The notes under the pieces: generated by a model
Database searches by the model: none
Seen by the model: only the letters and a program-made list of their open reading frames with translations
What the model was told of the DNA's origin: nothing
Translations under genes and position numbers: made by a program
Part shown: positions 13,251 to 24,423 of the stretch, piece by piece
Layout of the letters: each line of letters starts with the position of its first letter
How positions within the stretch are numbered: position 1 is the first letter of the stretch
NCBI GenBank assembly: GCA_019925795.1
Contig: CM034315.1
Coordinates: forward strand, 33,548,446 to 33,612,445
Reading direction: 5' to 3'
DNA from: Dendrobium chrysotoxum
Taxonomy: Eukaryota > Streptophyta > Magnoliopsida > Asparagales > Orchidaceae
DNA length: 64,000 bases

Positions 13251-14326
13251 CAGCACACTTGATATTCTATATATGGTGCCTAGTGCACTAGTTATCTTGT
13301 AAGCTATGCTATATTATCACATATTTTATACACCTTTTATTATTCATTTGGAAGCATGTATAGTGTTAATTACTATTATGTTTCTTTCATTTACATTTTA
13401 TTAAAGTTCCCCTTATGCTTACTATAATCTTCATTAATTTTTATTTCTGATTACTTAATTAACCTTATTAAAATGATAATTAAAAATTATATAAAATAGG
13501 ATAATAATAAAACCCTATAATAGAGTTTAAATAAATATAGATTATACTACATAGAGTGGAAAAACTAATAATTAACTAATTTAGACTATTTAAGTTATCT
13601 CTTTCATTTGAAATTATAAGTTATATCTTTATTTATTAATTTTATAAATAAAGATGAATAATTAAAATCAAAGATTAGATATAAGTAGATTAAAATTAGA
13701 AATCATAAGCAACCAAAATTTAGAATTAGCAATCTTATTAAATGCTTACATTAAACTCATTAAGATTGTAAAAAAGGTTTGAAGCAAAAATAGATATTCA
13801 AAATCATTAACTATGTACCCCATTAATTAAAGAGAAAAAGAACTGTAAAAATAGTTCTAAAAAGAAAAAAAAAATAAAAGAAAATGAAAAAAAGATGAGT
13901 ACATTCGAAAATTGGTATTAGTCAAAAAACTTTAGGATCTGATTATAATCTTATACCTAAATTTATAAAGGATAAAATAAGAAAATCATTATAATGGTAG
14001 TGAACTAATGAAGTTTCAATTTTAACTACAAATATATCTAATTATTAAGCTACATTATTCACTTTAAAATTTAAAAAGTAATACTTAAATCTATAATCTA
14101 TGAATTCAAATCAAGGAATAATAAAGAATGTCTTATTAGTGTCATTATTAGTATTTTTTAAACTAGAATTGTAACATTGTTTATTTTTACTTCATCTAAA
14201 CTGTGATGTATTATCTTATATTTTAGTAATTTTAAATTGTCAATTTTTTACATTGGTGAATCATTTAATCAGAATTATAAAATTTTTTATTTTATTTGAG
14301 GACAAGCAAGAGTTTAAGCTTGAGAG
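13251..14326 (+). other. Non-coding 3' region of the gypsy relic
   Basis: AT-rich DNA without ORFs between the integrase end and the presumed LTR. Its right end carries gaggacaagcaagagtttaag (14298-14318) followed by a purine-rich stretch. This resembles the sequence that precedes the 3' LTR in many plant Ty3 elements and so probably includes a decayed polypurine tract. Confidence 0.5.
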
Positions 14327-15790
14327 AATTTAATAAGTATAAATAATATGTATTATATGTGTTATATTATCAGCAAAAATATATTATTTTAGTTATAATG
14401 TGTAGAAAAAAAATATAAAAAATACACAAAATTCTATGTATCATTCAGTGCCACAGCGTTGGACAAATCAATCCTGCCGCGCCTTCAAGGACACTTCCAG
14501 AGCACTATAAAATAAACCTTACGGTGCCAACTCATCTATCAGGCAGTGCCGCAGCATCAAAATATCAACTTCACAATACCATATTCTCTATTTTCCAATG
14601 TCGTAGCATTACAAACTATAACACCTCGTGCCAAAATTCCTCTTCCAATGCCGCAATGTTCAAAAGTCAGTAGTGTTGTGACATAGCAGTTTGTAACTTT
14701 CCAAGGACATAACCTATCAGCAAAATGACTTGAGTGTTCACTAACTGATCCACATCATCAAGAATTATGGTGGAACCCGAATAGTAGTGCAATAGTATTA
14801 GTTCATTTGTTGGGCTCTATGGTGCTAACTTTTTAATCGCCACAGCACTAGTTGCTTACTTTGTATTTTTCTATAAATAGTCATTTTGTTATGTTTGTAA
14901 GAGAGTTCAGTCACTTAGATAATTTTAATATAATTTATAGTGCTTCTCTAAATTTCTCTTAGGTGACAATGAAAGAAATTTAGGGAAGTGCTTGATACCA
15001 TCATTAGAGTGTTTTTCTTGTGTTTATAAAAGCAATTCTACAAGTAAAAAAGGTGTGTAGAGGAGTTCTATTAAACCAATCTAGTGATATCTATCTCTTG
15101 TATTTTCTTACTATCATGCTATTAATGAAAATGAGTTTTCTTCAATTCTTCTTCTTGTTTGGCTAAATTCTCAATTTTTGAATTTATGATGTAGATAACA
15201 TATATAATATTAAAGAGTTCTCTTATTCCTTAAATAATATTTTCAATATTATCATATCTTAATTTATTGTATATAGTGATCATATGTGTAGTTAAATTAG
15301 GTGTAATGTGGAGCCTTGAAGGAGGGAAGCAGGCATAGCCAGGAATATTAAATTAAGATGCGTCATACCTTGGCAGAAGGTATGAAATGTACTAATTCTT
15401 AAGGAGACGATATAACCATAAGAAGTCGGTGGACAACCTTTGTTCCTACAAGCTCAATAGAGATCTAGGGATGCATATGCTCCGACTAGCATCACAATTA
15501 AAAGAGAATTATTAGGAAAAATATGTATTTAATATTCATCTATTCAAAATACTAAAGATATATAGTGTATTCATTATATTTATCTAATTTTATTTAAGTG
15601 ATTGAATCTCCATAATATCCATTTTTATTCAGTAGGATAATTGTTGTAATTTTAGTAGACAGTACTAGTGTTTGCAAGTGAGCATATCTTTCTCATGGGA
15701 TCGATACTCCTTCTCTATCACTATATTACTTGATTTAGTATATATACTTGCATATATTAAGTGGAGTTTTTATAAATTTTTATATAAAAA
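14327..15790 (+). repeat. Probable Ty3-gypsy LTR
   Basis: It starts after the purine-rich tract at about 14327. It holds a TATA box (ctataaatag, 14871-14880) followed by a transcript-leader-like stretch, and ends near 15790. The 3' part (about 15540-15790), including cgatactccttctctatcac, has a reverse-complement counterpart at 27590-27790. The stretch around the TATA box (gttatgtttgtaagagagttc) has one near 29430. This supports a repeat family with one copy in each orientation. The exact TG/CA ends are not clear, and no second LTR of this element is identifiable in the window. Confidence 0.55.
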
Positions 15791-18360
15791 AACCTATGTA
15801 TTGTTAGGGATTGATAGAGTCCTAAATCATTTCATAATTTTATAGGTTACTCTACAGCCCACATCATTGAGCAAGATGAATAGTAATGTATGCATATCAT
15901 AGATTTCATGTCTTGATTTAGTATACAGACTCCTGATTATTTTATAATTGGTATTACTCTATTTCTAATAAAAATTGCATATATGCAAAACCAACATGTG
16001 AATATTTAGGATGATAATATCTACTTTATATCAAAGGTTATATGGTGGAAGTTCACTAAAAGAGGGATATTGCATTTTCATTAAATTTAGGAAAGATAAA
16101 ATAGATAAAACTGTAAAGCATCAAAAATAGAAGTAATGTTAAGGTTACCTATATCAATCAAAGAACATTTCATAATTAGAGCAACAAAGAATATTGGCTT
16201 AAACCCCACTTTCTCTCTCCTCTCTCATCCTTCTCACTCCCCCTTTTCTCTCCTTTCTCACCCGACATGCAAAGGAGGAAATGGCTTAGGGTGAGGGTTT
16301 TAAACAAATGATTATTGATATTTTATTAAAAAAATATTTTTTTCTAATCTAACACCGGAGTGCTCAAAATCCCAACACTACAACACTCACTCAAACCCTT
16401 ATAAACTTGAGTCTTGGTACCACAGCACTTCACATGCACAACATCGTAGCACTCCCAACAAAAATTTCAAGTTTATAAAATATTTAGTGAAATTAAAGTT
16501 GAGGTTATTACACCCGGGGCTTCATGGTTCATTTTTTATGAATCACTTCTCCATCTCCATTAAGTCTCAGTGAGTAGTATAGTTGGGGTTCCCCATGTTC
16601 ATTGATGGCTCAGGAATGCTCAACTCATCAAGTTCGACCGATCTTCTTATCACTAACAACAAGCCACATTTACCATATCATTAAGGATATTTGATATGAA
16701 TAAATCTATGGATGATACTGAACAACACTAGTAGGTGAACTCTTTTAGGGTGACCTAAACTTATGTGAGAATGGAGAGAAAATAGTTTGTAGGAGAAATG
16801 CTCATAGGCTCAAAATCTCACTCACTTAAAAGATTTAAAATGCTCTTTTTCATGTCTTATTTATAGGAATCAAAGGGCTATCAAAAAGGCAACATCAAAT
16901 GAATAAAAAATATATTGACTTAAAGTGACTTTCAGTCTAGACTATGTAGACAAGTGTCACCTCATGACTGGGTGAAGGGGTGGTAAGAAATGGACTTAGA
17001 TGATCTGCCAATATAGTGAGTTAAGTAGTGCAAGTAGGTTTAGGTGAATACACTTGGGCGAGTTCATAGGTGAGTTCTAAGATGAGAGGGACCTACAACT
17101 AGCAGGCTGGTTGAGGTTGTTCGGGATTTGAGTTGAAAGCCTTGGGAACACATTAGAAGAGCGAGGTGAGCGAGTTATTATCACATGAAAGGAGAGAACT
17201 ATGTTGAATGGTCATGGAAAGATGAGAAAAAGACCTAGTGAATAGGTACTTTTCTATAGTTGGGTTTGATTTTTATGAGTGAGGATGCCCGCGTTGGAGA
17301 GAGTGAGTGATCATTGTAGCTTCTTCTTATTGGCAAGCGACAAGTTGTTTGCTTGGTGCAGAACATGAACAACCATCCTATCCTATGAGGGACAAACTCC
17401 CTTAGTAGGCCTAGGTGAGTATAATCTATTGATCATTTGGGCAAGTTCTCCTATGCTTTCCAAACGAGCAACTCCTATTGATTGTTGGGCGAGTTTATCC
17501 ATCCCAACCCAATAACAACCTATTAGGCACCTGAAAAAGTATATGCGAGTATACACGAAGTATTAGAAATTCCTTATGTAAATATTTTTACTATATTTAT
17601 AATTTAAAATATTAGGTTGAATTTCTAATATATTGAAAATGTGAAGTTTTGTTTGTTACTGTCATTTTTGGCCATCATCATCGTCGCTAATACAGCCACC
17701 ATCGCACAACTATTGATGCCACCTGCTTCATTTCCATCATCAATCGCCTCTGCCACTGGCAAGTCCAGTCCTCGCCATATGTTGCGATGATTACCTACCT
17801 CGTTGGCGTCCAACCACCGACTCTTGCCATCGATAACCACCCATCGACCCCAACACAAGTCTCCTTCCATCACCATCTATCATCGCCTCTACCTTGAGAT
17901 ACTAGTCACCGTAACAGCCACCCATCATAGGCCACCAGCCACCATAATTGATTGGTGACCACCCATTGTTGCAAGAAAATCTCCTGCATTTAAAGTATAC
18001 TCATCCAATGACTAAAAAATATTTTAAATGCACTATATTTATTTTTCATTATATTCTTTCTACTTTATTTCCAATTTAACAAAAGTGATAGCTCAAAAAG
18101 AAACTAATATATTCAAAAGAGCTCCAATGAAAAATTATAGTCTAAAAGAAATAAAAAAGAAAAGTATAACATAATTGAATTGAAATGTATTTTCACTATC
18201 GTTTGCTTAAGGTCAAATCGAGGAGATAAATTTTTGTTTCGTAGTTTAAATTTGAATTGTGCTTCAAAAGGTGGGAGCAAATGATAATAAATTTTTTTTA
18301 TTATCAATTTTCCTGGAAGAGGGAAAAAAATTGTCAATAAAATAAATTCATTTATTTACA
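15791..18360. other. Intergenic DNA, no gene seen
   Basis: About 2.6 kb without a convincing coding region. There is a CT-rich tract at about 16208-16262. A stretch rich in atc/acc trinucleotide words lies at 17660-17960 and produces a chance open frame. The rest is AT-rich and may contain old LTR fragments (for example 16370-16460), which I cannot assign. Confidence 0.4.
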
Positions 18361-19463
18361 TTCCTTAATAAATCCAATGTTCTACTAGTTAAAATCAAAC
18401 CAGGCTGGAATTGTGAAGTAAAATTCATTTGCATCCCCCTAAAACTCCATCACGAACAGATAATCCAAAAAGATTGTGCCAATTCCTTTTTTTTTTTTTC
18501 TCAACTCGAGAATATGAAATTAAACTAGCTTTAATCAAAAAAGCATGTCACCTCATTCAAGAGTTCGGTTAGAAATTATCAAGGTGAAATAAACAATACA
18601 AAACTACAACCGTGGATTTCCTCATAATGAAGCATGATCACCTACGAGAAATTCAGGAAAATAATATTATTAATAATAAAGCACCACACAGCCCAGAATT
18701 CCTGAATCATTATTCCTCAAGTAAATTTGGGTTGTTGATACGAATTAATTAAGCAAACCAACAAAGACGGACTTTGTCTCCGACGACAACCAAACTTGGT
18801 GGTTTGGTACGTCATATGTCCCTGGCCCACTATTCACATAAATGCATACCTACAAAGCGAACACCGCATAAGAATAAATATTTAGAGCACGTTGACCTCA
18901 AAATGACAGAAATCCACCTTTCTCAGCACGCGTAAAACGTGGCAGATTTTTCACCTAAAACTTAAAGACTTGAAACTAACTACGATGCAATATCTCACCA
19001 AGGCAGAAAGCAGGTGACTAAAACAGTAAAACATGGCCCGCTACCTCACCAAATGAAGACTCAAGATGGAAAAAAAAAAAAAAAAAACTATAGCAGCTAC
19101 ACTTATTAATATTGGAGAGAAAGCATAACATCAATTGCTCTGCAAATAAGGGATCAAATCAAATCAATAGTCCAATGGCAATAATAATCCTAAATAATAA
19201 TACACCAGCAATTAATTATAAGCCTTCCTAATCATTTAACGAAGATATATACAAACACTAAGAACAATAATTATAAAAGACCATAAACAAACACATTACT
19301 GCAAACTGCCGGAAGCTACCAAAATGGATTACTGATTATTGCTTCTGAAGCAGCTCAAATGAATAAAAATATCGAATCTATCCCATTTTCATCATAATCA
19401 TGGCGCTATGCCTCCATTGAAATCTATATACACTAGTTCTTCTTGAGGCTGCTAGATTAATCT
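18361..19463. other. 3' flank of the PP2C gene, including its likely 3' UTR
   Basis: Non-coding. A T-run lies at about 18488-18500 and an A-run at 19071-19087. The last few hundred bases before 19464 should contain the PP2C 3' UTR, which is transcribed from the minus strand. I see no single strong polyadenylation signal that decides its end. Confidence 0.45.
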
Positions 19464-21863
19464 CTAGCTCCTGTCATCACCCTTTTCTAGCCAGCTCCTC
19501 AGATTGCAAAGGGCTTCTGTCGACAAGCTGCAGTATCTCAACCGTGGAGGTGGTGGCTGCTGTGATCGCAGCTGCTCTGGCAATGATGAAGAATCACGAT
19601 GCTCATAAGTAAAGCAAACAACAATTACTGTCAGGTTGTCAAAAGTGTTGAGCCTCAAAGCCTCCATGACAAGCTCCCGAGCACAGCGCTCAGGATCATC
19701 ATGGCGTCGGAGTCCTCGGCGCACTACACTAACTGCATGCTGGCTTGACATTACATCCCATATACCATCGCAGCCAATGATTAGAAACTCATCATCCTGA
19801 GTCAGAACGACCTGCCTGAATTCTGGCTCTGCAATTAAAGGTGATGGAGAGCCCCTAGGAAGTTTCATGTCCCAGTCGCCTAGAGCCCTTGACACAGAGA
19901 GAACTCCATTGAGGTACCCATCATCTATGTATCCACCAGATTCCTCAACCCTTCTGCACTCCACCGCATAGATGGGCCTATGGTCCTGTGACATCTCCAA
20001 AGCTTCACCCTTTCGACATAAAACAGCTCGGCAGTCCCCAGCATTGGCTACCAACAGAATCCTAAAGAGGAAAAAATGCAAATCGGTTAGATGACCAAAA
20101 CCACATCATATAGCAATTTAGTATCACTTGTTCAATGTTCAAGCACCTTCCAAAAACTAATGCTGTGAGTGCAGTGGTTCCAGAAGAAGTGCTAACAGTG
20201 CAGTCATCAGCCAAAGCAAGGTCAGCTTCAAGGAATGCCTTCCGTACCGAGTTCTCTACAGATTCTAGGAAGACTGAATCAGCTTTTGATGCACGTGGAA
20301 ACTCAGCATCTTCAAAAAAGAACCTAATTGCATGTCTTTTCATATATGCTGCTGCATCAGGGCCACCATGACCATCAAAAACCTACACAGACAGAGCAAA
20401 AAACATTAATTAGCAAACAACCCAAGTTATCACATGCAGATGGAGAGGCTCAATAACGGATAAATAGATTAGTTACCCCATAGAAGGCACTAGGTGCAGG
20501 GCAACTAAGCAAAGAGCCCAGATAGCCTGATAGATCATCAATTCGTATGTGCTCATCCTCCATGTATCTGCGTGGTCCAATATCAGCAAAGCTTCCTGAT
20601 CGGATACTGGGAATAAATTGAATAAGTGCTGATTCTTCTGAAAAATCTGGAGCAGCATCCGAGGTTATAAGATCCTGCAAAGATTAGAAACTGTTCAATA
20701 AGCTTATTATATCTTCCTACATATAAAATAACACGTCAAAAAGCCTGACAGAAAAATTTATAAATTATGGTGATTGGAAACTTTACTTCCAACTTTGAGC
20801 TTCGTAATAGCAATACTGGCTTCAATATAATAGAAGGGGAGGCATACTAAACTTTTAAGTTACAATCTTATAATGGTTCATCAAATACACAAAATGTGAA
20901 AAATACAATTCAAGCACATCTAATTCACAACTGCAATCCAAGCTTAAAGCAGAAAACCAAGATAGAATCAAAGTACATCCATGGCTATTCACAAAAACAG
21001 GGTACATAACACTCCTTTTCCTAAGAATCCAAGAGCATCAGTATTTATGAATCTAAAAGGTATAGCAGACAAAACGTCATAGAGCATCTCCAACGGAAAA
21101 TTCCATTTTTCACTCCAAAATGCAGTAAACTCAAAAATGGCGTGATTCATCTCCAATCGAAGGCCATTTTGCTTTTCTTCGGCAGATCTGGTTGACACAG
21201 AAAAATAGCGATTGTCGCACTGTTCACCGTATTGGCGTCGCACTGTTCACCCGCGATGAAATAGCGTCAAAACTGTTGCTCCAACCGAAGAACGGCAAAC
21301 GGTTGTTTGCCGTTCCATTGGAGATGCCCCACTATGCAATTCTCGCCAAAATATTTTTTAAAAAAAAGAGATTCAGGTACCCAATTTCTTGCATCCCCGG
21401 GACTCATATAGTTAATTTCATTAGTTCAGCCGGTAAGCAGAAATTCTCCACTAATGCAAAGGTTCTCTTTCTTCAGAAACCCTTATCCACAAAATTTCAG
21501 TAGAAAAGCACACGGCATATTTTGCAACTGAAAAAAATTTAGCATAAAAAATTTGAAAAAAGACACCTCTACTAACTTGATCCTGCCTAACAATTACCAA
21601 ATGATAAGAATACAGATCATAAAATATAAGAAATTCCCTCCATCGAAAACCAAGAACACAAGAAGAAGACCCTAAATCGATCGGAGAAAAAAAAGGCATA
21701 AGAAACTTACAAGCTCTGAGGCCGCGCCGGCCGATGATACCGGCGGTATCACCGCTGTAGTGGCCGACAAGTCGACGATCTCATCCATGCTCTTGGAAAT
21801 ACACCGATACTGAACATCCAAAACTGGTATGTTCTGGTGGATAAAATCCGCTCCTGCCACCAT
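19464..21863 (-). CDS. Protein phosphatase 2C (PP2C/PPM family), four coding exons
   Basis: Mn/Mg-dependent Ser/Thr phosphatase that removes phosphate from signalling proteins. Minus-strand coding exons are 21863-21711, 20674-20477, 20382-20147 and 20061-19464, each intron GT-AG, giving 394 residues. All family blocks are present in order: GSFADIGPRRYMEDEH (first metal-binding Glu/Asp, about residue 80-90), FDGHGG (about 119), SGTTALTALVFGR, LLVANAGDCRAV, GYLNGVLSVSRALGDWDMK, EFLIIGCDGIWDVMSS (metal Asp) and NTFDNLTVIVV. The N-terminal 70 residues are variable. The C-terminus is Pro-rich (PPPPR) and then Ser/Leu-rich. There is no signal peptide or membrane segment, so cytosolic or nuclear location is likely. 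The layout resembles the Arabidopsis PP2C49/PP2C27-like group; subgroup placement is from memory. The start is the first Met before a continuous reading frame, and no frameshift is seen. Intron 1 (about 1.04 kb) carries a MITE. This is the only intact host gene here. Confidence 0.93.
21084..21327. mobile_element. MITE in PP2C intron 1
   Basis: Inverted terminal repeats gcatctccaacggaa (21084-21098) and ttccattggagatgc (21313-21327) bracket about 244 bp that is GC-richer than the intron around it. No ORF is present. Terminal words of the GCATCTCCAA type are common on plant MITEs. I cannot see a clear target duplication, so the superfamily is left open. It lies inside the intron and away from the splice sites, so splicing need not be affected. 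Confidence 0.7.
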
Positions 21864-21929
21864 CCTGAAGCCTGTGATATCACGTTACCTTTCACTTAAC
21901 AAATCAAAAATCTCGAGCGACTGAAGAAA

Positions 21930-21938
21930 TTAGGGTTT
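21930..21938 (-). promoter_or_regulatory. Telo-box (AAACCCTAA) upstream of PP2C
   Basis: The minus strand reads AAACCCTAA about 67 bp upstream of the PP2C start codon, in the promoter or 5' UTR. Telo-boxes are frequent near plant transcription starts. Function here is inferred from position only. Confidence 0.5.
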
Positions 21939-22110
21939 GCTTGGTTTTTCACTTTCCTGCTTTCGTATATTTTCCCGACTTTTTTCTTTCCAAGTTTTTG
22001 ATCGCCTTACTAGATTCAATAAACAAAGAAGATAAATCAGAGCTGGAGAAGCAAGTTATACGAGCAGAAAGCCGAGCTGCGGTCACCGGCATATGCGGAG
22101 CTGCGACCGG

Positions 22111-22116
22111 CACGTG
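22111..22116. promoter_or_regulatory. G-box / ABRE core (CACGTG) in the PP2C promoter
   Basis: CACGTG lies about 250 bp upstream of the PP2C start, in a locally GC-rich stretch (22070-22290). The extended form cacgtgtg matches ABA-response element cores bound by bZIP factors. Many plant PP2C genes respond to ABA, so control by ABA is plausible but unproven. Confidence 0.45.
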
Positions 22117-22538
22117 TGGGTTAACGAGGCCTCTTAGGATATGGCGTCAGATGCTGCCGCCGCGTGGAGGTTGCCACTTTAAAGAAGTCTCGTGCCGTCT
22201 TACTGAACAAATGAAATTTCGGGAAAGAGATTGGGAAGTCAATAACTTACGGCGCACGAGCCGTCGGATGCACGGCGTCGTTTGCGCTATTAAAGTTTTT
22301 TTTAAAATAAATAAATTAAAGTTTTGTTTGCGCTATTAAAGTTAGTTCTGTCCATCATTGCATGATTTCAAAATAAATTTTATTTGAATTAAGTAGTTTT
22401 TAAAAATAGAAAAGTCTAGTTGAATTAATTAGGGGTAATTCTATTTTATATTTCAATCATTTTCATTAAATTCTATTTATAATCGTAAATATTTTATTGA
22501 AATTTTCAATTTGAACTGATTTTCAAGTATTCAACAAG

Positions 22539-23479
22539 CAGGGGTGGATACAAGGGAAATAGGAGAGACGCAAACCCCCCTTCGAAAATTAGAAAAATCC
22601 GCTTCACTCACTAGTGGTTTTAAAAAAAACTTATTTATCATGATCGCTCCACTTTCGTGATGCTCGCTCAATGCTAAAGCCCTAATTTATATTTCCTATG
22701 GCAATTCCCTTCTTCAACGATTCGTCTTCTCCATTTCGCTCTCGTGACCGCTCTGCTTCGCAGGATTTCCTTCGTGCTCAGCTGCTCCATCGGCCGCTCC
22801 TTAGAGGAAAAATAACAAGACAAAACTCAATTGAATTCAAGATAATCTTGTTATTCTCCGATGGAGCTTTTCTTATAAGAAAAATATGCCACTTCTCACA
22901 TTTCTCTTCTGGTCATTTGTGTATTATTAGATTCATTATTTTAGATTCATGATCACTTGTTAATTATGATGCATCAGTTAGTTTATATCCTTTCTATTGA
23001 AATTTGATTGATTTAAAGGTTATGATACTTATGTAATTTTTCTTTTTTTTTTTTAAAGAACAATTGCAGGTTGTTGAATTTGAAACAGGCCCAAAACCAA
23101 AAAGCGTTGTAGATTCGTTATCTAGTTTTTGAGTATACAGACGTTGATCTAAAGAAATATATTGAACGCTTTCGCCAGAATCACAAGCTGATTCCCTCCC
23201 ACTCTTTCAAATTGTTAAGGTTTGCGTTTTAATCAAATTTAAAGTTAAGCCAACCTATTATAATTTTGTTGAAATGTACATTGGGCTGATTTTCCCTTGT
23301 TTAATTGATAAATCTCATCCTTGTATTGTTGGGATTACTCGAATTATTTAGTGTTATTGAATTATTCTTTGTCATAAAAATATTTGAGCATGGTCCTAAG
23401 TCTAGATGAAAAAAGGTGAGGGACATTTAAAATAAAAAAAAATTGGGCCCTCTATAAAAAGTTTCTGACTCCGCTATTG
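22539..23479. mobile_element. Non-autonomous hAT-like element carrying a kinase exon
   Basis: The left end begins caggggtggatacaagg. The right end, reversed, begins caatagcggagtcagaa. Both are decayed forms of a CAGGGGCGGAGCCAG-type terminus seen on plant hAT elements. Flanking 8-bp words are tcaacaag (22531-22538) and tcaataag (23480-23487), a target duplication with one mismatch, and 8 bp is the hAT length. The 941-bp interior has no transposase. It carries a CDKB-like exon at 23070-23219 with its splice sites. Another short GC-rich stretch (22698-22800) may also be captured DNA of unknown source. Confidence 0.6.
23070..23219 (+). pseudogene. CDKB-type cyclin-dependent kinase exon fragment
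   Basis: A 150-bp exon-like block is preceded by a pyrimidine tract and acceptor (caattgcag) and followed by a donor (gtttgc). In frame it reads LLNLKQAQNQ, an in-frame stop at 23110-23112, then YLVFEYTDVDLKKYIERFRQ and NHKLIPSHSFKLL. This matches the kinase hinge and helix region of plant B-type CDKs (family signature YLVFEY-D-DLKK-I). These kinases drive the G2/M transition. No ATP-loop exon, PSTAIRE-like helix or HRD/DFG exon is present, so it cannot be a kinase gene. The stop and missing exons mark it as a captured fragment. Its position between hAT-like ends explains how it got here. Confidence 0.75.
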
Positions 23480-23487
23480 TCAATAAG

Positions 23488-24408
23488 AAATTAGATTAAT
23501 TTTTATTAAAAATTATGTAAAAAGAGATCGAATAAATGAATTTTGTAATACATTAAACTTTATTTTCCCGTTTATACATTCTAATTAACTTCTAATAAAG
23601 TAATCCAATTCAAATTTGAATTTTTAGTTTCTCAGCCTTTCAAATTCAAGTTTATAAAGCTTTTCTATTGGTGAATCATGAAAATTTCTATTGATAAAGT
23701 GCAAATTTCAACATAAGATGTGCATATCCAGGTATTCAAGGAAATAAAAAGATGATTGAATTTAGTTAAATTTATCAATAGAGAAAAATCGAATTTGAAG
23801 CAGCCAAAATAACTTATGAACTGGATTGTAATTTTCACCCCGAGTTCATAATCTGGATAGCTGAAAGGCTGCGAATTAGTTGAACAGACTTGACCCGGGC
23901 AAGATTGTCTTGGCCCAATCAACGACTCATTTCTCATGGGTACCAATTCACTCAAGAGCGAGGACAGGCCATGGGCCACCTGCGACCTTCTGAGCTCACT
24001 TTGACACAAGCATTCCGTCAAAGGCTTTCAATCACACAGATGCTCTCTCTTTTGTACAATATATATTATGAGAGATTTATATATTTCAATGCTGTTGTGT
24101 TTTCTATGCTTCTTCAAGTTATGCGTTCATTTCAAAACGCTCCTATCAAGGAGAGAACGTAAGAATATAAATGGCTGAAATCTATGAAACCTCTAAGAAG
24201 CGTGAATTTGACATTTTAAATTTTTATTTAATTAATTAAAACTTATTTTATAAAGTTATTTTTAAAATTATCACAACATAGAAGAATTGGGAAATGTTGT
24301 AATAAATTTTTTTTCTCAAGAATATGCCTTTTTAAATATTAAAATAACAATTTTACTCTTTTTTTAAATACAATTAATATAAAAAAAGTAACCTATAATT
24401 ATTTTAAC
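23488..24408. other. Intergenic DNA, no gene seen
   Basis: About 0.9 kb with no recognisable protein, repeat end or RNA gene. The stretch 23880-24010 is less AT-rich than its surroundings, but its short open frames match nothing I know. Confidence 0.4.
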
Positions 24409-24423
24409 ACTTTGATAAGTCTT

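Noticed and set aside
15786..15815. Decayed Ty3 primer-binding site after the LTR at 14327-15790
   Set aside because: Similarity to a known primer site is too weak to separate from chance, and it would need an unusual polypurine-LTR-primer order.
17625..17876. 83-residue minus-strand ORF
   Set aside because: Produced by a trinucleotide-rich, low-complexity stretch; no similarity to a known protein.
21941..22339. 132-residue plus-strand ORF upstream of PP2C
   Set aside because: It lies in the PP2C promoter/5' UTR, matches nothing, and its composition follows the local GC-rich promoter, not a gene.
22698..22952. Possible first exon of a kinase gene ahead of the CDKB exon
   Set aside because: The translation has no kinase motif, and no glycine loop or catalytic exon follows, so a gene in place is not supported.
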